Positions 58,042 to 64,000 of a stretch of 64,000 bases of DNA are shown here, in pieces. How positions within the stretch are numbered: position 1 is the stretch's first letter; each line of letters starts with the position of its first letter. This DNA is from Mariniphaga sp041684965 (GTDB taxonomy: Bacteria > Bacteroidota > Bacteroidia > Bacteroidales > Prolixibacteraceae). The notes under the pieces were generated by a model. It made no database searches and was not told the DNA's origin. It worked only from the letters and a program-made list of their open reading frames with translations. The stretch covers positions 1 through 64,000 of the forward strand of contig JAWLGR010000018.1 of NCBI GenBank assembly GCA_041684965.1, written 5' to 3'. The translations under genes and the position numbers were made by a program.

Positions 58042-58550
58042 TGTTTCTGCTTTCGACAAATCCAATTTACGTGATTTGCTTACCATGGCTCAAGTCAATC
58101 AAAATGTCAAAGAACTACGTATAATTTATTTGAATATCTATTTTAAATTTTAACGTACCAGCAGTGATAGCTTTTGCTTTTCAGCATTCATAAACTTTAG
58201 CACCGCCTCAAAATCTTCAACCAAAAAGTTCGATACTCCTCCACTTGTGACTACCAATTTAATAAAAATCGTACAAGTCTCTCATTCACAGGATTCTTTG
58301 CGTTCTATTTATTTCAAATGCATTTACTGGAAAAAATTTACTCCATTGATTTTTAGTGTTTTAACCGGTTCGATAGCTGCTTGGGTTAATTGGTGGAACA
58401 AATCTTTGTTTTCCCAATTTCATTTCCGTTCAGCAAGTAATCTGACCTAATTTGAACAAGATATAATTTGCTCCTTCCTCTATCCCGGGAAATTTAATAA
58501 CTAATTTATTCATAAACTTTTTCAATTCTCTTTCGTTTGTTTCTTTTGAT
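58042..58550. other. Gene scrap region without an intact gene
   Basis: No intact gene is visible. On the minus strand, ending at a stop at 58150-58152, an open stretch reads VTSGGVSNFLVEDFEAVLKF then MNAEKQKLSLLVR, which looks like a protein C-terminus of unknown family. The rest is AT-rich with scattered stops in all frames. Confidence 0.4.
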
Positions 58551-58733
58551 TCTTTGTTCAATATTTACCTCTGCGATAATCATCCTTCAGGTGCTTTAAT
58601 CGCCAGCGAAGCAGATAAATCAATAACAAAGAAAAGAGTTGAAGCTTTAAAAGTTTTCGACTGTACCGTTCTCGACCATATCATTCTGACAGAAGATGAC
58701 TTTTTCTCTTTTGCCGATGACGGATTAATGTAA
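58551..58733 (+). pseudogene. radC C-terminal remnant
   Basis: The frame reads NIYLCDNHPSGALIASEADK then SITKKRVEALKVFDCTVLDH, IILTEDDFFSFADDGLM and stop. This is the C-terminal third of RadC/JAB-domain proteins, where HNHPSG and the later Asp form the metal site; the first His of HNHPSG is Asp here. The N-terminal two thirds are absent and no start is visible. RadC-like genes are frequent on mobile elements, consistent with the transposase relic next to it. Confidence 0.8.
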
Positions 58734-58737
58734 TAGG

Positions 58738-58761
58738 AAGAGCCCTTCGGGGCTTTTTTTG
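58738..58761 (+). terminator. Rho-independent terminator
   Basis: The stem agccc/gggct at 58741-58754 closes on a TTCG tetraloop, extends by A-T pairs on both sides, and runs into seven T residues. It sits five bases after the radC remnant stop and isolates the scrap region from the sigma-factor gene. Confidence 0.85.
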
Positions 58762-58861
58762 GTCGTTTATTTTTAAGTTTTTTGACATAACAACGGTTAA
58801 GTTATTCTTTTCATCGATCCCATTATTTTTCAATTTAAAAGAATTAGACTCTTTTGTATTA

Positions 58862-58891
58862 TTGCAACGACTTAAAAAAATACTAATTTTG
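58862..58891 (+). promoter_or_regulatory. Bacteroidota -33/-7 promoter of the sigma-factor gene
   Basis: TTG at 58862-58864, 19-bp spacer, then TAATTTTG at 58884-58891, a full match to TTG-N19-TAnnTTTG. Predicted transcription start is near 58898, about 16 bp before the TTG start codon at 58914. Confidence 0.6.
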
Positions 58892-58913
58892 AAATTCATT
58901 TTAACAAGCTAAA

Positions 58914-59501
58914 TTGAAGACCATAAAATCAAATAAAGAACTACTCCTATTGATCAGGGAAGATAATATGGTTGCTTTTTATCAGCTTTATGAACGTTAC
59001 AGTAGGCGATTATATGGTTTTGTTTTACGATATATAAAACTGGAAGCAGATGCTGAAGAGATTGTGCAGGAGGTTTTTATTAAAATATGGGAATCCCGTA
59101 ATAAAATAGATGTCTATTCTTCATTCGAGTCTTTTTTGTTTACCATTGCCTATAACACTACAATCAGCCAGTTTCGTAAAAGGGCCAGTGAAAAAAAATA
59201 CCTGGAGCATCTGAAGTCATTGCAACAGGCTGAAAACACACCTGATTTGACAGACGAAATTTATTTTAATGAACTCCACGAAAAGGTACAGACCTTGTTA
59301 AATGAATTAACTCCCAGGCAGAAAGAAATTTTTCAGTTAAGTCGCGAACAGGGACTGACACACGAAGATATAGCAAAAAAACTGGACATTTCCATTAATA
59401 CCGTAAAAAAACACATCACCAATACGCTGACTTTTTTAAAATCTCACATTGATAGCAACCTGATGGTCAATTTGTTATTTATTTATTTGTTTCTGCAATA
59501 A
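58914..59501 (+). CDS. ECF sigma-70 factor
   Basis: A 195-residue ECF sigma factor of the kind paired with FecR and SusC in Bacteroidota. Region 2 covers ~10-90 (FYQLYERYSRRLYGFVLRYI, AEEIVQEVFIKIWESRNKI), region 4 ~120-180 (LTPRQKEIFQLSREQGLTHE, IAKKLDISINTVKKHITNTL). The start is a TTG; the next ATG (58968, residue 19) would cut into region 2, so TTG is preferred, and the promoter position fits. A short hydrophobic C-terminal tail (MVNLLFIYLFLQ) is common in this group. It should activate the SusC gene downstream once FecR signals ligand uptake. Confidence 0.92.
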   Translation: MKTIKSNKELLLLIREDNMVAFYQLYERYSRRLYGFVLRYIKLEADAEEIVQEVFIKIWESRNKIDVYSSFESFLFTIAYNTTISQFRKRASEKKYLEHLKSLQQAENTPDLTDEIYFNELHEKVQTLLNELTPRQKEIFQLSREQGLTHEDIAKKLDISINTVKKHITNTLTFLKSHIDSNLMVNLLFIYLFLQ

Positions 59502-59608
59502 AAAAAACTGCATTTTATATACTCCCTTATCGCGGGTTGGGCGTATAACCTTAATGAAACAAAAAATACGATGCTATTTTTAGTTTGGTTTAGTTAGGTA
59601 GTTTTATT

Positions 59609-59640
59609 TATGCCTCCCGGGGTGGTAGCCGGGAGGCATA
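59609..59640. other. Perfect 12-bp hairpin between sigma and anti-sigma genes
   Basis: tatgcctcccgg at 59609-59620 and ccgggaggcata at 59629-59640 pair without mismatch around an 8-nt loop, 13 bp before the FecR start. No T-run follows, so it is not a typical terminator. It could slow read-through or shield the anti-sigma start, setting the sigma to anti-sigma ratio; this is inference. The rest of the 152-bp gap shows nothing else. Confidence 0.7.
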
Positions 59641-59653
59641 CACAAAAGAAGAA

Positions 59654-60724
59654 ATGACAAAAGAAACAATCATAAAGTTTTTAAATAACCGGTGTACCAC
59701 TGCCGAGTTGGAGGAAATTATCCGGTGGATTAAAAAAGAAGGATTAAGTGAAGAAGGCACTCGGCTGGCATTCGACGACTGGAAATCCTTCAAGCAAGAG
59801 GAGAATGCCGAAGAAGACGAAAAGTTCAGTGTTTTATTCGATAAAATTCAGCAGAAAATCAACAATAAAAAAGGGGAAAACAAAATTGCGAAACCCCGGA
59901 CCCCGGTATTTTTAACCTGGCTGACAAGGGCTGCCGCCATTTTATTGTTGCCGTTACTAGCTTTTCTTTTTTATACCCTATCTGAAAACGCCGAAATAAA
60001 AAAGGAAGCAGTCCAGGTAAAAAATCTTCCAATTGATTCGCTGGAAATCATTGCACCAATAGGTTCGAGAACCGTAGTGCAGTTAACCGATGGTTCGGAG
60101 GTTCATTTAAATTATGGCAGTAGGTTGAAGTACCCGCAAACATTCATCGGCAACAGCCGGGAAGTGCGGTTAACCGGCGAAGGATATTTTGATGTGGCCC
60201 ATAATCCGGAAAAACCATTTATTGTTAAAACCGGCAAACTGAATGTGAAAGCGTTGGGCACCGCTTTTAACGTGTTGGCTTATCCCGAAAACGATGCAGT
60301 ACAAACAACACTGGTTAACGGAAAAGTTGTTTTAGAAAAAGTTGAAAAAGAGGGATTAATTAAAACTATCGGTGCCATGAAGCCGGGGCAACATGTAAAC
60401 TACAACGTAAAAACGGGTACTATTTCGAGTTCCGAAGGCAATATAGAAAAATATGTAGCATGGAAAGAGGGTAAATTGGTATTCGATGAGACAACTATTC
60501 TTGAAGCGGCCGAAAAGTTGAGCCGTATGTTCAATGTTTCCATAGAAGTGGACGATGCCATAAAAGATTATACCTATACAGTAACCTTTGAGGATGAGCC
60601 CCTCTTTCAGATTCTCGAACTTATGACTGTCGCCACTCCGGTTCGCTACAAAGCGCTGCCCCGTAAAAAATTACAGGACGATACCTTTTCAAAACAAAAA
60701 ATAGTATTCGAAAAAAGACGATAA
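59654..60724 (+). CDS. FecR-family anti-sigma factor
   Basis: A 356-residue inner-membrane protein. The N-terminal cytoplasmic part (~1-85) binds the sigma factor; one membrane segment (TRAAAILLLPLLAFLFYTL, ~90-110) leads to a periplasmic FecR domain (~125-225; APIGSRTVVQLTDGSEVHLN, GEGYFDVAHNPEKPFIVKT, ALGTAFNVLAYPEN) and a DUF4974 domain (~275-345; FDETTILEAAEKLSRMFNVS). The FecR domain should contact the STN domain of the SusC encoded downstream. Length and domain order are typical. Confidence 0.95.
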   Translation: MTKETIIKFLNNRCTTAELEEIIRWIKKEGLSEEGTRLAFDDWKSFKQEENAEEDEKFSVLFDKIQQKINNKKGENKIAKPRTPVFLTWLTRAAAILLLPLLAFLFYTLSENAEIKKEAVQVKNLPIDSLEIIAPIGSRTVVQLTDGSEVHLNYGSRLKYPQTFIGNSREVRLTGEGYFDVAHNPEKPFIVKTGKLNVKALGTAFNVLAYPENDAVQTTLVNGKVVLEKVEKEGLIKTIGAMKPGQHVNYNVKTGTISSSEGNIEKYVAWKEGKLVFDETTILEAAEKLSRMFNVSIEVDDAIKDYTYTVTFEDEPLFQILELMTVATPVRYKALPRKKLQDDTFSKQKIVFEKRR

Positions 60725-60787
60725 AACAGTAATAAATCAAGCGTTCAAAAATTAGTGTGCCTATGGAGAAGTAATTTAAAAAAACAA

Positions 60788-60850
60788 CAGGGAAATGCGC
60801 CAACATTTCCCTGGAGAATTTAAGTAATAACCCTGTATAATCGTACAGGG
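60788..60850. other. Two tandem hairpins in the SusC leader
   Basis: cagggaaatg (60788-60797) pairs perfectly with catttccctg (60804-60813) around a 6-nt loop, and ccctgta (60831-60837) with tacaggg (60844-60850), also a 6-nt loop. Both lie in the 153-bp gap between FecR and SusC, the second 27 bp before the start. They share the cagggaa/ccctg element, so alternative pairing is possible. No strong T-run follows. A leader or transcript-processing role is inference. Confidence 0.6.
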
Positions 60851-60877
60851 CATTTTTAAACTAAACAATACAAAAGT

Positions 60878-63800
60878 ATGAAAAAAATTAATGAGTTGTT
60901 TGGGAATGAAAAATTTCCCGAATTGAAAAAAATCTTGAGGCTTATGAAACTGACAGTTTTTTTTATTTTGATTTCGGTGGGATGTGTTTTGGCCGGCAAA
61001 ACCTATTCACAAACCAAAACGCTCACCCTCCAAATGGAAAATTGCGCGGTGAAGGAAGCTCTGGCGGAAATTGAGAGGCAAAGTGAGTTTCGTATCATGT
61101 ACAGTAGCAAGTTTGTGGATGTAAACAGGGAAGTGTCACTTGACATTAAGAATCAGAAAATCGAATCGGTTTTGAATACCCTGTTTGCCGGAACCGATGT
61201 CAGTTACACGATAAAAGACCGGTTTATTGTTCTAATTACCCCGGAGTTATTGTATGAAAGTTCGCTTGCTGTGATGCAGCAAAGAACCATCTCAGGTACC
61301 GTAACCGACGAATCCGGCGGACAGCCATTACCCGGAGTTACTGTTGTGGTCAAAGGTACCACCCAGGGAACAGTTACCAATGCGGATGGGGAATATTCGC
61401 TTAACAATCTTCCGGATGATGCTACATTGGTGTTTTCGTTTGTAGGGATGCGGACACAGGAGGTTGAAGTTGGAAATCAAACTTCAATTGATGTTATCAT
61501 GAAAGTAGATGCCATCGGGTTAGAGGAAGTTGTGGCCATAGGCTATGGAATACAAAAAAAATCATCTTTAACTTCAGCTGTGGCAACAATTAAAGGAGAT
61601 GAATTTAAACTAACTCCAATAACTTCAACCAGTAATGCCTTGACAGGAAGGTTAAATGGGGTTATGTCCCAACAATGGTCAGGAGAACCAGGAAAAGACA
61701 ACTCGACTATAAGGATACGTGGAGTTGGAACTTTGGGCAATGCTTCCGCATTGGTAATTGTTGATGGAATTCCACGACCTTTAGATAACATAAATCCATC
61801 TGATATCGAAAGTGTGACCGTTTTAAAGGATGCTGCATCTGTAGCCCCTTATGGAATAAGGGGAGCTAATGGTGTAATACTCATTACTACTCATAGAGGG
61901 AAAAAAGGGGATTTTTCTGTTAGTTTTGATAGTAAGTTCGGATGGCAAACCCCAATTAACCTTCCTAAAGAGGTAAGTTCTTATGATTATGCTCGATATA
62001 AGAACATGGCTTTAACAAATGAAGGAGCATCCCCTCAGTATACTGATAATGACTTAGAAAAATTTAAAAATGGGAGTGATCCTGATTTCTATCCTAATGA
62101 ACATGTTGCAGAGGATTATATGAATGCAGCATTACTTCATCAACATAATATTTCTATGACGGGGGGTACTGATAAAATTAGTTTCTATGGTTCTCTTGGA
62201 TTCCTTGATCAAGAAGGAAATTTTGGATCTTCAATAAGATTTAAGCGCTACAATTTACGGTCTAATATAGATTTTAATCCCTTAGAAAATACAAGAATAT
62301 CTATGGATATTTCTGCGTCCTTTAAAGATGGTACATATACTGCTAATGATGTGGATTTAATTTTTCAACTGATGATGAGGATGAATCCTACTATGCCTCT
62401 ATTTTTCACAAATGGAAAGCCAGTTGGTTATTTTTCACAAAACCCGGATCAAATGATTCATGAAGAAGGATACCGCCAAGAAGATGATTATGACCTAAAC
62501 GTGTCGTTAAAGTTTGATCAAAAATTTGCTTCTATTCCGGGTTTATCAGTAAAAGGTAACTTATCTATAGACAAAACAGATGCATTAAGAAAGAAATGGA
62601 TAAAACCTTATGAAGTATGGCAAATACAAAATGATAGGACTTTCTTTCCTTTTAAAGGGGGTATTGTTGATAAACCCCAATTAACCGAAAATTATTTTTT
62701 CACCAGGAGTATTACAGGACAATTTATTTTAAATTACGATAAAAGTTTTGGAGAACATCTTATCAATGTATTAGGGGTATTTGAGGGAAATAGTGTCGGA
62801 AATAAGAGTCTATATGCAGGCAGACTTGCTTATGATCTTTTTATTGATGAGTTATCATTGGGTAGTGCTAATCCAGCCTATATTGAAAATGGAGGAGGAA
62901 GTTCAAAAGCTAGACAATTGGGTTATGCTTATAGGGCAACATATTCCTACGCGGGGAAATATATTTTTGAAGGAGGTGGTAGATATGACGGGCATTACTA
63001 TTTTTCCCCAGGAAACAGGTTTGCCTTCCTTCCAAGTTTTTCAGCTGCATGGCGTTTGAGTGAAGAAGCTTTCTTTGAAAATATTGAAGCGGTTGATAAC
63101 TTAAAACTGAGATTTTCATGGGGCAAATCGGGAAATCTGGCAGGAAGCCCATTCCAATATTTGAGTAAGTATAATGTATTTAAACCAGAAGGAAAAGATG
63201 GAAATAAAGGGGTTTATATGATTGGGGGGATTCCTATTTTATCTATTAGAGAATCGTTGGATCCTAATACATCAATCACCTGGGAGAAGGCTGAAAAATA
63301 TAATCTGGGTGTTGATTTTTCAATGTATAACGGTTTGATAAATATTGAAGCTGATGTTTTCTATGAGAAAAGAAAAGATATGTTAATTGCATCTACTGAA
63401 CTCATACCTGCTGAATATGGTATTGGTATTGGCCAGGAAAATAATGGTGTAATGGAAAACAGAGGCATAGACCTGGCGTTTTTTGGATTTAAAGAAATTG
63501 GTAAAGACTGGGCTATTAATACAAAATTTAATTTAACATATGCAAAAAATAAGATTCTTGAAATTTCTGAAAATAAAACAATAGAAGATGATCCGGAAAG
63601 AAGTCGCACAGGCAAACCATTAGGTACTAACTTTGGATTAAAAAAACTAGGTTATTTTACTAGTGTCGAAGAGATTGAAAACACTCCCTGGGCTGCAGGC
63701 CTCAATTTGAAACCTGGAGATATTAAATATTGGGATAGGAACGAGGATGGAAAAATAAATTCATCGGATTATGTTGTTATTGGTAATCCAAGATTCCCAG

Positions 63801-64000
63801 GATTAATATATGGATTCAATTTAGGAATAAAAAGAAAAAGTGTTGATTTAGAAATGTTCTGGCAAGGTGCTGCCAAAACCGATCTTTACTATTCTGGTTG
63901 GGCCGCAACTCCATTTTACCAAGGTGACGCAACGATGTTTACACATCATACCGATTTCTGGACCCCTGATAATACAAATGCGGAATGGTCAAGACTTGAA
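60878..64000 (+). CDS. SusC-type TonB-dependent receptor with STN domain, 3' end cut by window
   Basis: The frame is open from the ATG at 60878 to the last base (1041 codons), so the C-terminus is missing. Order: an N-terminal extension and signal segment (MKLTVFFILISVGCVLAGKT around residues 28-48), an STN domain (~46-124; TLQMENCAVKEALAEIERQS), a CarboxypepD_reg domain from ~133 (ISGTVTDESGGQPLPGVTVV), TonB box region LEEVVAIGYG near 213, plug with IRIRGVGTLGNASALVIVDG, and most of the barrel. The STN domain with the upstream sigma/FecR pair marks it as a transducing receptor regulated by cell-surface signalling, unlike the two SusC proteins at 4591 and 9906, which lack STN. Substrate unknown. 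Confidence 0.95.
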   Translation, partial: MKKINELFGNEKFPELKKILRLMKLTVFFILISVGCVLAGKTYSQTKTLTLQMENCAVKEALAEIERQSEFRIMYSSKFVDVNREVSLDIKNQKIESVLNTLFAGTDVSYTIKDRFIVLITPELLYESSLAVMQQRTISGTVTDESGGQPLPGVTVVVKGTTQGTVTNADGEYSLNNLPDDATLVFSFVGMRTQEVEVGNQTSIDVIMKVDAIGLEEVVAIGYGIQKKSSLTSAVATIKGDEFKLTPITSTSNALTGRLNGVMSQQWSGEPGKDNSTIRIRGVGTLGNASALVIVDGIPRPLDNINPSDIESVTVLKDAASVAPYGIRGANGVILITTHRGKKGDFSVSFDSKFGWQTPINLPKEVSSYDYARYKNMALTNEGASPQYTDNDLEKFKNGSDPDFYPNEHVAEDYMNAALLHQHNISMTGGTDKISFYGSLGFLDQEGNFGSSIRFKRYNLRSNIDFNPLENTRISMDISASFKDGTYTANDVDLIFQLMMRMNPTMPLFFTNGKPVGYFSQNPDQMIHEEGYRQEDDYDLNVSLKFDQKFASIPGLSVKGNLSIDKTDALRKKWIKPYEVWQIQNDRTFFPFKGGIVDKPQLTENYFFTRSITGQFILNYDKSFGEHLINVLGVFEGNSVGNKSLYAGRLAYDLFIDELSLGSANPAYIENGGGSSKARQLGYAYRATYSYAGKYIFEGGGRYDGHYYFSPGNRFAFLPSFSAAWRLSEEAFFENIEAVDNLKLRFSWGKSGNLAGSPFQYLSKYNVFKPEGKDGNKGVYMIGGIPILSIRESLDPNTSITWEKAEKYNLGVDFSMYNGLINIEADVFYEKRKDMLIASTELIPAEYGIGIGQENNGVMENRGIDLAFFGFKEIGKDWAINTKFNLTYAKNKILEISENKTIEDDPERSRTGKPLGTNFGLKKLGYFTSVEEIENTPWAAGLNLKPGDIKYWDRNEDGKINSSDYVVIGNPRFPGLIYGFNLGIKRKSVDLEMFWQGAAKTDLYYSGWAATPFYQGDATMFTHHTDFWTPDNTNAEWSRLE

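Noticed and set aside
1..64000. CRISPR arrays, rRNA genes, replication origin or prophage
   Set aside because: No regular direct-repeat/spacer pattern, rRNA core sequence, DnaA-box cluster or phage structural gene was seen. The only mobile-element traces are the relics at 57.7-58.7 kb.

Overview
The window reads as a polysaccharide-degradation region of a Bacteroidota chromosome. The signs are three SusC-type TonB-dependent receptors (two with SusD partners), lipoprotein signal peptides, type IX secretion (T9SS) sorting tails, an ECF sigma/FecR pair and -33/-7 promoters of the TTG-N19/20-TAnnTTTG type. The mix of fucosidase, rhamnosidases, sulfatase and Tat-exported proteins resembles free-living or marine orders such as Marinilabiliales (Prolixibacteraceae), but that placement is inference. 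Every recognised intact gene is on the + strand.

Layout. 1-350 is a control region with two phased perfect palindromes upstream of a symporter and an FAD oxidoreductase (351-4305). 4591-15463 holds two tandem SusC/SusD pairs and a DUF1735-like surface lipoprotein. 15506-57696 is a long enzyme block: GH95 fucosidase/galactosidase, two paralogous ~980-residue proteins of unassigned family, five right-handed beta-helix proteins that look like relatives of GH110, two Tat-exported DUF4832-type proteins, a UroD-fold protein, a GH2 enzyme carrying a gutted GH29 fucosidase at its N-terminus, GH116, a second FAD oxidoreductase, GH78, a GH106-like protein and a sulfatase. Remnants of GH95 and GH88/105 genes, and perhaps of a sulfatase, lie between intact genes. 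57697-58800 is a scrap zone with IS4-family transposase and radC remnants closed by a terminator. 58862 to the end starts a second locus: ECF sigma factor, FecR anti-sigma and an STN-domain SusC cut by the window edge.

How it may work together (inference). The SusC/SusD pairs bind and import oligosaccharides. Surface or secreted beta-helix enzymes (two with T9SS tails, two lipoproteins, one plain signal peptide), GH95, GH78, GH106-like, GH2, GH116 and the sulfatase would remove fucose/galactose, rhamnose, beta-linked sugars and sulfate from a branched, probably sulfated or pectin-like glycan. The symporter would import a released monosaccharide and the oxidoreductases would act on sugars or their derivatives. 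No HTCS, SusR, AraC or LacI gene is visible for the first locus. Related CG-centred palindromes occur at four places (before the symporter, a beta-helix lipoprotein, GH78 and the GH106-like gene), three with the same spacing to a promoter, suggesting a trans-acting LacI-type regulator.

The most unusual points are the GH29 remnant fused in frame to GH2, the mosaic near-identity between paralogues (gene conversion), five differently sorted beta-helix paralogues, the unassigned ~980-residue pair, and the spaced operator set. All family assignments were made by reading motifs; no database search was run.
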